Shown: piece after piece, positions 31,711 to 43,753 of the stretch | Layout: every line of letters starts with the position of its first letter | Position numbering within the stretch: the stretch's first letter is position 1 | Assembly (NCBI GenBank): GCA_030685235.1 | Contig: MU839114.1 | Coordinates: forward strand, 124,001 to 188,000 | DNA: 64,000 nt | Direction: 5' to 3' | Source: Copromyces sp. CBS 386.78 | Lineage: Eukaryota; Ascomycota; Sordariomycetes; Sordariales; Sordariaceae | The notes under the pieces: generated by a model | What the model was told of the DNA's origin: nothing | Databases searched by the model: none | What the model saw: the letters and a program-made list of their open reading frames with translations, nothing else | Made by a program: the position numbers and the translations under genes

Positions 31711-34700
31711 ATGGATCGCCAAAGACGGCGTGAGTTGCAGTCCTCCCTGTCCTTTTGTTTACACTTGTCTGTTGGCTCTCCGGGTTGTTGGACTAACACT
31801 TTGTAGGTGAGCTGCGGGCGTTGAACTCGAGGGCTTGGAACGGCGAGAAAGGTACGATCGATATGCCCCCATACGAAATCCTGTTTGCGCCCGATATTCA
31901 AGCCGACCAATGCTCACACGCTCTTCACCCCTCCAGATCTCTTTCCCGTCAGCAAGTCCCTCGACTCTACACTAAAGAAAAACACTGCTTTTATCAAGCG
32001 CCTCCGAACCACCATCTCCGCCGCCACTCAGAGCACCTTCCTCCAGGAGATCCGCACCGTCAGCCTCTCCAAGTACCTATCCGAAATCATATCAGCATGC
32101 TACGAGGGCCTCTGCAAGCTCAAGTCCCCCGGAGACATCGAAGCCGGCGTCGAGATCGTCAGCGCATTGCACCAGCGATTCGGACCCGCCGACTTTACCG
32201 AACACTTGGGATGGCTTCTGGGCAAGGGCATGGCCACTCCCGATAAGAGTTTCCTCAAGACTCTCACTCCTGAGGCAAGAGAGAAGGAAGAAAAGGACCG
32301 TTTGGTTCGGCAGCGCGTGCTCCTCCGAGTCGTGACCGAGCTCTGGCTTGTCGATGTCCTGCGAACCCTCGAAGATATTGCTCGCCCCGACGACGCTGCG
32401 AGACCGACCACGGGACCCAGGACCGAGCCGAAGCCCCGTTCGCCGGGCAAGGGAGGCGGTGCTGAGCCGTTTCCGCTCGAAGTTTTGAAGGACCTGTTGA
32501 ATCACGATCGAGACCATGCCAACCTCCCCCTGCTCGTTATTTTCGTCAAGGCTTTCAGTTGGGATATCTTGGGTATCAAGGCTGCGGGACAAGATGGCCG
32601 TAAAACCGTGGAAGAGGATGGCGCTACCAAGGGCGCCGAGGAGACCGAAAGTGACGGAACCGAAGACAAGGAGGAAGGCGCTGCTGGTACGGATCAAGAC
32701 GGTCCCTTTGCGTCCCCTGAGTTGCAAGAGCGCTTCAAGAACATCCTCAAGCGCTACTTCGAGGACGTCAAGGGCCACCTTGTTCGGGACCAAAAGGCTA
32801 TCTACAATCAGTCGCGCAAGAATGCGGAGGCCTATGTCAAGTCGGGAGAAGTCTTTGAGGATCGCCAGTCAAACTTTGAGAAGCAGGTCAAGGCACAAGA
32901 ACGTCTTGTGGGCAATGCGCAGGTTATTGCCGACATCATTGGTGCCGAGATGCCCGAGTTGAAGGATACGGACGAAGGCAACTCTGCGAACGGCACGATT
33001 GGTTTGGTCAAGGCTGGCGAATACCTCCGTGGACAGGGCGAAGGGCCCGGAATATGGGAGGACGAAGAAGAGCGTCGCTTCTACGAAAACTTGGTCGATC
33101 TCAAGGGCAAGGTCCCTGGCATTCTTCTTGAAGAGGTCAAGAAGAAGAAGGCAGACGATGAACAGGTTGGCAGGAAGATTGACCCTGCTGAAGCTGCGGA
33201 AGCTGCCAAGGCGGCCGAGGCTGCTGCCGATGACCAGTCCGTTGCCATTGCGAACAAGACAATTGGCGCCCAGGTTGACGCCCTGCTTGTTCGCTTGCCT
33301 GAGCTCATCAGCAAGGACGCCATTGACCAGATGGCGATTGACTTCTGCTTCCTCAATTCCAAGGCATCTCGCAACCGTCTTATCAAGGCCTTGACCGATG
33401 TTCCCAAGGGGCGTACCGATCTCCTTCCGAACTGGGCCAGGCTTGTTGCCACGCTTGGCCAGTACATGCCTGATATCCCCAAGGGTCTTGTTGACTACCT
33501 CGACAATGAGTTCCGTAGCCTTCAGCGGCGCAAGGAGAAGGAGTTCCTTGGGCAGGTCAGACTGAGCAACATCCGCTATCTGGCCGAGCTGACCAAGTTC
33601 GGCATTGTTCCGGAGCATGTTGTCTTCCACTGTCTCAAGGTCAGCTTGGATGACTTTTCCCGGATGAACATTGAGATCATTTGTAATCTGCTCGAGAATT
33701 GCGGCCGGTACTTGCTTCGCAACCCTGAGACTTCTCCGCGCATGGCTTCTTTCTTGGAGACGCTGCAGCGCAAGAAGTCTGTTCAGCACATTGGACAGGC
33801 TGAGAGGATGCTCATTGAGAATGCTGTGTACTATGTTGATCCGCCGCAGCGTCCTGCCATTGAGGTGAAGGAGAGAACGCCTATGGAGCTCTTCATCCGC
33901 AAGCTGATCTATGGCGATCTCACCAAGAGAAACTACAGTAAGATCTTGAGACATATCCGCAGGCTGCACTGGGAGGAGAAGGAGGTTGTCGCGACCCTGC
34001 ACAAGGTCTTCTCCAAGCCCGGAAAAGTCAAGTATGGTAACATCCATCTCTTGGCCATCCTGTTGAGCGCTCTCTACAAGTATCATGGCGAGTTCGTTGT
34101 CGGAGTCATCGACCAAGTAACCGAGTCTATCTGCCTTGGTCTTGAGTTGAACGACTTCAAGTTCAACCAGCGCCGCATCGCAGAGGTCAAGTACCTTGGA
34201 GAGCTCTATAACTACAGAATGCTGGAGCATCCCGTCATCTTCGACACCATGTACAAGATCATGACGTTTGGTCACGGCGGCCCGCCTGTACCAGGCCGCA
34301 TCAACCCCTTCGACATGCCCGATGACTTCTTCCGCATCCGCCTCATCTCAACCATCCTCGAGACCTGCGGTATGTTCTTCAACAAAGGTGCTGCTGGCAA
34401 GAAGCTGGATTTCTTCCTTTCCTTCTTCCAGTATTACATCTACACCAAGAACCCACTGCCCATGGATATCGAGTTCCTCGTCCAGGACATCTTCTCCCTC
34501 ACGCGGCCGCAATGGAAGCTCGCCTCGAACCTCGAGGAGGCGTCCAAGGTGTTCCAGCTGGCCATGGCTCAGGACCAGAAGACATCTGGAGTTGAGCGGG
34601 TCGTCGAGCCGGAGGACAACGATAGTGACGTGTCCGATGACGAAGACGGCATGGTCCCAGATGAGGACGACGACGACGAGTCGGACGACGACGACGGCGA

Positions 34701-35384
34701 GGCCGAGGATAACGATCAGCAGGATACCACTTCGAGGTACAACAGTGAATCTGAAGAGGAGGAGATTGTCGTCACCAGAGAGAAGACCGAGGTTGATCCC
34801 GAGGAGGAGGCCGAGTTCGAGCGCGAGTTCGCCAAGATGATGGCTGAAAGTCTTGATTCCCGCAAGTTCGAGCGCAAGCAGCAGTTTGATTTGCCGCTGC
34901 CCATCAAGCTCAAGCCTCGCGAGAGTACGGGGGCTGCTGGTGGCGAGTCATCCTCTGTCGCCAACGAGGCCGCCGGACCCTCCGCGGATGCTGCTCCTCC
35001 CTCTGGGGAGAAGATGGCGTTCTCTCTTTTGACGAAGAAGGGTAATCGCCAGCAGGTACGCAACCATCTACCCACCCACTTTACGTAAGAAAATCCACCA
35101 TACTGACAATACATTCATTCGTACAGACTCGCACCGTTGAACTGCCTTCGGACTCGCACTTTGCTATTGCTATGAAGAAGAAGCAACAGGCGGAGAAGGA
35201 AGAGCAGCAGCGCATCAAGAACCTTGTCCTGAACTACGACCTTCGGGAAAACGATGACTACGACGGTAGTGGTAACGAGAAACTCGGTGCCCATCACCAT
35301 AGTAACCGCTCCGATCCTCGGGGAAATAAGGAGCGGGGTGGGCAGCGGGTGAGGAAGTTGCAGCTTAGTGATGTTGATTGGTAA
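31711..35384 (+). CDS. upf2: Nonsense-mediated mRNA decay factor Upf2/Nmd2
   Basis: Cytoplasmic scaffold that bridges Upf3 and Upf1 in nonsense-mediated decay. Coding exons 31711-31729, 31807-31851, 31937-35055 and 35127-35384 (introns 77, 85 and 71 bp) give 1,146 residues. The N-terminus MDRQRRRELRALNSRAWNGEK, assembled over two tiny exons, matches the Nmd2 opening, and SLDSTLKKNTAFIKRL follows as in yeast. Three MIF4G-like helical regions are visible (about 20-350, 480-670 and 672-880). An Asp/Glu-rich stretch (about 912-955) precedes the C-terminal Upf1-binding region. The frame ends in SDVDW, where the TAA overlaps a perfect GTAAGT donor (35381). Splicing of a 62-bp intron to 35442 would instead end the protein WT-stop at 35449. 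Confidence 0.95.
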
Positions 35385-36507
35385 GTCAGCTGTGATTCGT
35401 ATCATGGGTGAAGTAACAAGAGATGCTAAATGGGGATTATAGGACTTGATCATAAACTGGAAGCGAGAATACGCACTATTCTTCAAACTACACCACCGTG
35501 GACAAAGAGCGCATCGCGTTCGCCATAGTTCGACGATTCACCTTGCAAGCCACTAGCTCACACAGCAACAGCAAGCAAACAAGACCACGTGTAGCTTTTT
35601 CAAAGCAGTTCACAGATCGCAGATCAGCATTCGCTGGACTTCCACTCCTCATTCCCTTGGAGAGCAACAAAGCACAAGCAACAGGCGTAAGCCAACAGCA
35701 CAGCACCATGCCCGGCCGACCCCGAGCGAGTTATACAAGTTATACCGTGTACTCGATGACAAGGGGCTAGGCAGTCAATGGTCGCTGGCGGTTAGCATGG
35801 GGTGAGCAGGTAGGTGTTTTGAGGTGGAGGGGGCGATGGAAAGGGCGATGGAAGAAGAAGGGTGACGCGGACAACTAACCAACCCTTTTAAGCGAGCGGT
35901 ACCGGCTATTATTCAGACTGGCACCGGATTCGGGTTACTGTATGCTTCCAGTTTTTCTGGGGTGCATATTGGCATCGCATGGGACCAACAGGGGGAGGGC
36001 TTAAAGGCACCTTAGTTTTGCTGCTCACATGGAACGGTCAGTCCCAACCGAATCGTTCGACGGCCGTGAGGAAGTACAAATGGCGACCTCTTACCTACTT
36101 GCGCAGTAGAGGAAAACCTGACGGCTTCAGAACAAGACAATGGGGGCAAGGAGAAATGCGCTGGGGAAAGAAAATAATGCGGCGGGTTATTTGACGTTGA
36201 CGAGAGAAATGCGGACAAGAAAAGCGAAAACCAAAAAGAAAATACTAGATAGATCTTTTATCTTTCCTAGCATCCGCCCTGAGTGCCTGGTGAGAAGCCG
36301 AGCCCTCAGGCCATTCTGCAGACACTTTCGTTGTAGGTCCGCAACTTGTAGGCGGCAAGGAGAAGTATGTAAGTACTGGTGAGGTAAGGTGGTGACCCGG
36401 ATGGGGTGAGTTACCTTACTCAAAGTTTGGTACGGGTATTTCGCTTTCCCTACTACATGCGATTACCTACCTAGGTATACTACCAAAGAGGGTAAACAAG
36501 CTTTTGC

Positions 36508-36528
36508 CTAGACTACCTAGTAGTCTAG
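36508..36528. repeat. Perfect 9-bp inverted repeat
   Basis: CTAGACTAC (36508-36516), spacer CTA, GTAGTCTAG (36520-36528). It could be a dimeric protein binding site or a hairpin. It lies about 1.9 kb upstream of the chitin synthase start and 1.1 kb beyond the end of upf2. Confidence 0.8.
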
Positions 36529-38382
36529 ACTCTCCTTGCGAACTCGGGGTGAGCTCGATAACTTTTTTTCTTCTAGAACCCCGACCTCGTGGGCCCCGAA
36601 AACTTGACCACTTCTTCCATGCACTGACGATTGGTTATGCTTGTGTCTCAACACAACACAACAGAACACAAAAGTCGGCGCCGCCCCGTACGGTAACGGT
36701 TACGGTTACACCACTGACCATCGGGCATCGTGTTTGTGCACTACACTACACGACTTCTCACGCTCATGGTCGCGGCGGGCATGGTCGGTCGTGGTCGTGG
36801 ATACGAGCATCGTTGCTAGGCATGATGTTGTGTTTCGTACTCTAATGTTTATTATTGAGTTTGATTCGAGTTTGGTCAGGTTTACTTGCTGCTTCCTGAA
36901 CTTGTTGGCGGTTCCGGGACTTGTAGCCTGGTTGTTCCTGCTGCTCGAATTCAAATGGAAGGAAGGGTAGAGGGGAGTTGGTCGTACTTTCCGTACTCGA
37001 ATTCTCAAGGGCCGATATGGACCTCTTGGAATTGGCAGGAAGGAACACTTCACTTGGAGCCCTCCGAGCGCAGTTTCATCGCCCGTTTTCCCTCAGAAAT
37101 CTCTTCTTCAAGCCAGGCTCCGCCTCATAGGCTCACTGAATGTGTGGGTTTGGTTGGCCTGACATGTCGCCATCGGCATCGATGGACACCGCATGGAGAG
37201 ACGGGAAGCGGGTGGTGGCCGGGTGGTGACGCCGGCTAAAAAGCCATCTTTCATTTGTCTCGATATTGAACGTCCCGTTGCCGTCGGGCCAGAACCGCAC
37301 TATTTAATCATTTCCTCCCATTCTCTCACTCTTTTACCCCATAAAACCCAGTCCAAGACTTTCAAACTTGGCCAGCTTCAATTTATTCAGCTTCCGGTTC
37401 TGTTAATGCGTGTTCGGTGGCCGGCAGATGAGGAAATGGAACGAACAACTTCTCGATCATGTCCATCCACCTCGGGCTTGTCGCCTCCCTTCGCATTTGC
37501 CTTTTTGAGCTTCTGAGGTTTGTTTGATGGATGGCGCTGCGCTGCATCGTAGCTAGCACTTCTGATTCCTTACCCGGGTTTTGGCTTCTTTACCCCCTTG
37601 CTCGGAGATGCACTCGATCTAACCCTTGCCCAGGTCTCCGGAAGTACACACTTAGTCAACAGAGTACAACATGAGGATGGTGCAGGTGTAGATGCAGGTT
37701 GTTAATTTAGGCGGGACTGAGAAGTCCAGTCCAGTCCAGGCAAGTATATATACCATTCAGGTCAATAAAGGAACATAACCATGGGCTGCCCATCCTCTCT
37801 GTCTCCTTGGAAGCTCCTTGCTTCTTTCTTTGCTGCCTGCCCCTCTAACGGTTATACCGAAGTGTGTCTTCCTTCGAGACGCCAACCCCTTCGAAAGAGA
37901 GACACTACGCTTCCTACCCGGCCGCTGGATCTACACGCATACACACAGAGACAGACGTCGTGTCCAAAGCGTGCGTTGTGTCGTATCGTCTTGTCTCGCC
38001 CTGCAACCACCCGCCGAGACAAGCGGGACCTTGACAACTCAGGCTACTCAGGCAGACTCAGGCAGACTCCGGCAGACGGTGAAGGGACTGCGATGAAACT
38101 TTCCCTTCCCTAAAAAAAGGAAAAGAGTCTCGCGTTTGCTGCATCTTCCCGTCCATCTCCGTCTTCGGGAGGGGGACACCGCTTGTTGGGTTGGAAGTTA
38201 TTTCCTACCTCGACATATGCCGGTTAAGAGAAGGGGAGGAATGGTATAGAAGGTGACACCCCGGGCTTCTCTGCCTTCTTTGCAGGTCGTAACGGTTTCT
38301 CATTTTCTTGGGGATTTTGGAGAGGCTGCTGCTATATACCGACACTGGACGATATCGACACCTTCGCCTAGTTATTGCTTGT

Positions 38383-38407
38383 GAGCGAGCGAGCGAGCGA
38401 GCGAGCG
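38383..38407. repeat. GAGC tetranucleotide microsatellite
   Basis: About six tandem GAGC units in the immediate leader of the chitin synthase gene, 67 bp before its ATG. Confidence 0.9.
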
Positions 38408-38473
38408 ATAGGGGTTATTGAATTGGGATAAAAACATTTGAGGGGAAGAGAAAGAAGGGGAAAGCGAGACGAC

Positions 38474-41395
38474 ATGACTATCAACTACCTGGGGGAGGAT
38501 GAGTGGCCGGTGAAGGAGGTAAGTCCGCGCTACGTTTCAGCCGTTGGCGAAGGCTGCAAAGAAAGTTGTAGCTAAACTATTGCGCGCTCGCTTCCAGATC
38601 GTCTATACGGCCATCGTGGGCCTGGTCATGCTCGCGGCATGCCTCGAATGGTTCTTATGGATCGCCGCATTCATGTACTGCCTCGTAAAGGTATTCGTGA
38701 AAGCTGAACACTGGACAATTAGAGTGTTGTCGGTGATAATAGGGATTGCGTTTATGTTGCTGAGGTATGTTCCGCCTCAACTCCCCTCCTATCGTCCATA
38801 TCTGGCCAACTTACATGCTTCTCCAGATGTATCTTCCTACCCATCATGATCGTCACCCTCCCGCTTCCGAGCCAAGTCGTCAAAGTCTGGCCAACAGAAA
38901 TGGTCAGCTTCCTACAATGGTTCGCCTTCTACAGCTTCGCCGGCCTGCTCACCATCCCCTGGCTCTTCTGCGTCTACCAAATCGTCACTCACCAGCTCGG
39001 CCGCACCAAGCGCATCAAGCAAGTCCTCGACGAAGTGTCCGCGCCCAAAGTCGTCATCGTCATGCCTTGCTATAAAGAAGACCCCGAAGTGCTCGTGACA
39101 GCCATCGACTCGGTCGTCGACTGCGACTACCCGCCCTCATGCATCCACGTCTTCCTCTCCTTCGACGGCGACCAAGAAGACGAGCTGTACCTGAACACGA
39201 TCGAGAAGCTCGGCGTTCCCTTAACTCTCGAATCCTACCCCAAATCGATCGACGTCGCCTACAAAAACGCGCGCATAACCGTCTCCCGTTTTCCACACGG
39301 CGGCAAGCGCCACTGCCAAAAGATGACCTTCAAGCTAATCGACCGCGTGTACCGCGAGTACCTGAAGCGCAACGACAACCTGTTTATCCTGTTCATCGAC
39401 TCGGACTGCATCCTCGACAAGGTGTGCCTGCAGAACTTCGTCTACGACATGGAGCTCAGCCCGGGCAACCGGCGCGACATGCTGGCCATGACGGGGGTGA
39501 TCACCTCAACGACACAAAAGCACAGCTTGATCACCCTGCTGCAGGACATGGAGTACATCCACGGGCAGCTATTCGAGCGCACCGTCGAGTCCGGGTGCGG
39601 CGCCGTCACTTGCTTGCCCGGGGCTTTAACCATGCTCCGGTTTTCTGCCTTCAGGAGAATGGCCAAGTACTACTTCGCCGACAAGGCCGAGAACTGCGAG
39701 GACCTGTTCGACTACGCCAAGTCGCACTTGGGCGAGGACCGCTGGCTGACGCACCTGTTCATGATCGGCGCGAAAAAGCGGTACCAGATCCAGATGTGCA
39801 CGTCCGCCTTCTGCAAGACCGAGGCGGTCCAGACGATGCGGTCGCTGATCAAGCAGCGGCGCCGGTGGTTCCTGGGATTCATCACCAACGAAGTGTGCAT
39901 GCTGACGGACTGGCGGCTGTGGAAGCGGTATCCAATCCTGATCCTGGTGCGCTTCATGCAAAACACCATCCGCACCACGGCCCTGCTTTTCTTCATCATG
40001 GTGCTAGCCCTGATCACCACGACCAAAAAGATCGACGACCTCCCCGTCGGCTTCATCGCCATTTCGCTCGGTCTCAACTGGCTGATGATGATCTACTTCG
40101 GGGCCAAACTGCGCCGCTTCAAGATCTGGTTGTACCCGATGATGTTCATCCTCAACCCCTTCTTCAACTGGTACTACATGATCTACGGCATCTTCACCGC
40201 CGGCCAGCGCACATGGGGCGGTCCGCGCGCCGACGCCGCAGCCGCCGACTCAACCACCACCGCGCAGGAAGCCATTGAGATGGCCGAGAAGACGGGCGAC
40301 GACCTCAACATCGTGCCCGAATCTTTCATCCCCGCCGCCCAAGAGCGCAAGGGCATTTTGTCGTCAGAAGACAAGGGCTTTACCACGGGCATTAGCACCG
40401 GCGGCGGTCTCGGCCGCTCCAAGAGCATCCTCCAACCGCCCGACAAACTGGTCGGCAAGTTCGCTGCGCCCGAGCGCTCCGCTAACGGCATGTATCAGCA
40501 CTTTGACGACTCCATGGCTTCCGTCAGCTTATTTGCTCACGCTGGCGGGTCGTCGTTAATGCTGCCCACCGTAGCTGGTTCCGCGACTACTAGCAAGCGA
40601 CACCACCATCAGCAGCAGCAGCATCCACTGTATCAACAGCAACATCAGTATCAACACCAGCTCCAACACCGTGACTCCTTCGACAGTACCTTCTCCGCGC
40701 ACACCACCGGCGGAAACAGCATGTCAGTGTACATGCCCCGCCGAGTAGAGAGCATCATGGGCGAAGAAGACCGGAGGAAGTACGAGCTGGCGCAGGCTAG
40801 TTCTGGGCACCTGGTTTCGGGCAATCCTACCACTACCCGCGTCTTGGGACCGCAACAACAACAACAACAACATCCTCCTCCCGGGCAGGTTTATGAGTTT
40901 TCGGAGTCTGAATTGAGGAGAGCTGGGTTTTATACCGATTCTGTTGTTGTTGTGCAGGACGGAACCATGTATGGTGGAGGACGACCGGCACTTCTTCCCT
41001 CGCCGTCGTCACCGCAGCCGCAACCGCATCGTAGGCTGGCGAGTAGTGAGAGTGTTGAGTCTGTCTCTGGAGGGTGGCGGGCTGCTTCTCCGAGTCCTAA
41101 CCCCTATCAGGATCAAGGGTATGGACATGAAGGATATGGACAGAGGCAGCAAGGAGGAGGAGGAGGGCCAGGGTCGTTGTCTGTGCCTATGCCGCCTCCT
41201 CCGAGCGGAACAGGTCAGCAACAGCAACAACGGACGGGTAGGAGTCCCTTGGGAAGAGCGAGTTGGGTGAAGACGTCGACTATGGACCAGGTTGAGAGTG
41301 AGATTGAGGCGTCACATGGTGGGTTTTCTGATGCTCCTGGGCAGGGAACGAGAGGAGGGCAGGGTCAGAGTTCGAGGGGATCGGGCCAGAGGTAG
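38474..41395 (+). CDS. chs-6: Chitin synthase, division III (class VI-like)
   Basis: Plasma-membrane or vesicle glycosyltransferase polymerising UDP-GlcNAc into chitin. Exons 38474-38518, 38598-38764 and 38827-41395 (introns 79 and 62 bp) give 926 residues. Two to three N-terminal membrane spans (about 16-110) precede the GT2 catalytic domain. This has PCYKEDPEVL, the DGDQEDE block, Asp262-Ser-Asp in IDSDC, EDRW at about 374 and the product-binding QRRRW at about 414. Three more spans follow (about 430-540). The last ~380 residues are disordered, with Gln/His runs (HHHQQQQ, QQQQQQ) and Gly/Ser/Pro segments. There is no myosin motor or cytochrome b5 domain, unlike classes IV, V and VII. Class and symbol follow the domain layout and the gene order next to hsp88, as remembered for Neurospora. 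Confidence 0.93.
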
Positions 41396-43753
41396 TTTGG
41401 GGTGCTGAGGAGGTAAAATGGTGAGATGGTGATGGAGGGACTGAGAAGGGAGAAGTGGTGGGGCTGGGCTGGGTCCTACCCCCTTTTTGGGTTGTGTCTG
41501 GATATGAAGATGTCAACATTGGGGTGGTTACTGGGACAACGGGCAACACTTGTAGTTGGATATCATGAGTTGACGATGTTTTTTTCTAGGCTGGTGTCAG
41601 TGAAAGACGCGTAAATAGCCAAGATGATATGTGATTATTGCACGGATTCATATTTCAGCAGAAATACGAAACAAACCCATGCAGTGACTTGAAAGTCTCT
41701 GTGGAGTGTTGCCATGATCAATATTGATGTATCGGCGCAGAACCTGTGAAGAGTTGCAGATGGTGTCCCGATGATAGGAACACTCGGTGAAGAGCACAGC
41801 TGGCCATGCACTCGTATCGTGTGCTTGGCAAGTTTCGAGAATCACCTTAGGGTTGAACAACTCCGAGTTGGTGATGTAACTAAAGTCTGTCGCTTTTCGA
41901 AGCATCACGAACTCCAGTTGACCACTCGGCGAAGTCGTGATGCGAATGCCCTCATAAAAAACAGCAGTCAATGCTCTCCTGACTTGCCATTGCCAAGGGG
42001 ATGCAAAGAGATGTGGAACTTCCACGAAGCTTCGGGATGAAGGCATATCACCGGCACTTCCGTAACTCTTGCAAAATATGAATCTTCATATGATGATGCA
42101 TTAAGAAATGTTGGTACTATAACCGGTCCACCCGAAGATTGTCAAGTCTCAAAGTGACTGGTCATGAGAGCCCAAGGAGCAGCCAAGAAAACCCAAGAAT
42201 TGCGCCTGGGTTAGGATTGGGTAAGTGTTATGTACAAAGTACCACAGCGACTCCAGCTGGTGTCAGTGTACCTGCTTGGCAGGCTATGTATGTGTCAACA
42301 TGTCAAGATGCCGGATCTTGGGACATCTTGGCCTAAAACTTATGGATGCCCCTTGGAAGTGGAAGTTGTTCCGGGGATGGACTCCGCCGGTTGACGTGGG
42401 CGGCGAATTTTGTCCGACGGGAAAGTGAGGCTATCATGGATGAATTGGGCTTCAGTGGGCGGCGAGGGTTGTAAGAGGCGGGAGGATTGGGGCTCAGTTT
42501 GGGTGGTTAATTGCCGCTTGACAGGAACCGTGAAGTGCCAAACTCCGGAAACTCAAGTCGGTTGAGAAAGATGTCCTGAAGATCGTTTGTGTCGTCCACT
42601 CGTCCGTAGCCGTAAAAGTGCAAGTGCCTGCCTGAACCAAAGACAGTTCTGGGTCAACGGCAACCACACTGTTTGACTGCTGTTGTCTTGTCTCTTTGGG
42701 CGGTGAGATGGGGCACAAGATGTGAAAACCCAGACTGTGAGGAGGAAAGTGGGGTGATAGGCACCCTCCTCGGGGTGAATGGAGTGATAAGATGGAATGG
42801 GAAATGTAAGCTTATCAGTAGCCGCTATCCCATTGACCCCTCCGTCCTGTGTCATCACTGCCTGCTGATGGCAGAGGGCAGTTTGCTTTGCAGCCGCTGC
42901 TTGCCCTGTGAAGTGACGTGCCTTGTAAAAGAGTTCGAGAACTGCTTCTTTGACGCCTGTCTCCCGGATCGAATGTCACCGACAAGGTCAATCTTTGCTT
43001 ACCGTGCCACACAGATGAAAGAGATACTTGTAAGATGACACTCGATCTCTGTTTCTTCAAACCTGACACAAGCCCGAGTCAATCAGGTCGGGATGACACC
43101 GCCAATGAGCGCCCCAATCGAGAAGCTTCTCCCATCTTCTGGGGATGGCTTGGCCCCCAGGGGGCGGGGTTAGAGCTGGAGGGGCACATTTGGCAGCGAT
43201 TGGGGTCCTCAAGCTCCCTCTGTCCCCAAGTAGCCCGACGGATACTTGTTGCCCACGCCTTGCCTCTTCGCAGAGTCCAGTGGTCGGGGCAACATTTTTT
43301 TGCTGATTTTTTCCAGTCTCCAGTTTCCATGCTTGGTCCTTCACTCAGTCCACCTGTCCCGCTGCTGAAAGGGAATCCACTTTTGCGATAAACTCACACT
43401 GCCTCCAACTGCAACAGTCTGCTTTCCACTTTTGTGACTTCAACGTTGAACATCTCCATATCCGCCTTGTTGTCCCTAAACCTCCATATACCCCCAACGC
43501 AGACCTTCTTTGTTGTGGTGAGCAAACCAACGACCCCTCCATATCTCCAACATCCTCTCGACATTTACACACATTGCAACCGTCCTACCCTTTCGACTAC
43601 CCCTCCCCTCCCAAACCAAGAGGCCTCACTTATTTTCTGAAGCCTTAAGGTGTTCCCCCATACCACCTTACGCGATACATAAACACCACTACTAGACCAG
43701 TTTTATTTACAAATAGTTTGTGCTTTTGCAGTTCTTCATATCCAACCGCCACC
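41396..43753. other. 2.4-kb spacer and hsp88 promoter/leader
   Basis: No supported gene. It contains the chitin synthase 3' UTR and the hsp88 control region, including a gapped heat-shock-element-like array at 43,131-43,150. The last 300 bp is CT-rich, consistent with a leader. Confidence 0.5.
43131..43150 (+). promoter_or_regulatory. Gapped heat shock element upstream of hsp88
   Basis: Four consecutive pentamers read AGAAG CTTCT CCCAT CTTCT. Units 1, 2 and 4 match the nGAAn/nTTCn alternation in correct phase and unit 3 is a gap. It lies about 600 bp before the hsp88 ATG. Gapped elements bind Hsf1 in yeast; binding here is inferred. Confidence 0.45.

Larger units (their letters stand above)
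35450..38473. other. 3-kb spacer and long promoter of the chitin synthase gene
   Basis: No supported gene; frames on both strands are short and unbiased. Contents noted: ACCTACC/TAGGTA words (36,100 and 36,466-36,478), a perfect palindrome at 36,508-36,528, TATATATA near 37,746-37,753, and a (GAGC) run at 38,383-38,407 about 70 bp before the start codon. Confidence 0.5.

Noticed and set aside
32869..34275. 468-codon open frame antisense to upf2
   Set aside because: Same codon-bias artefact opposite a well-supported gene.
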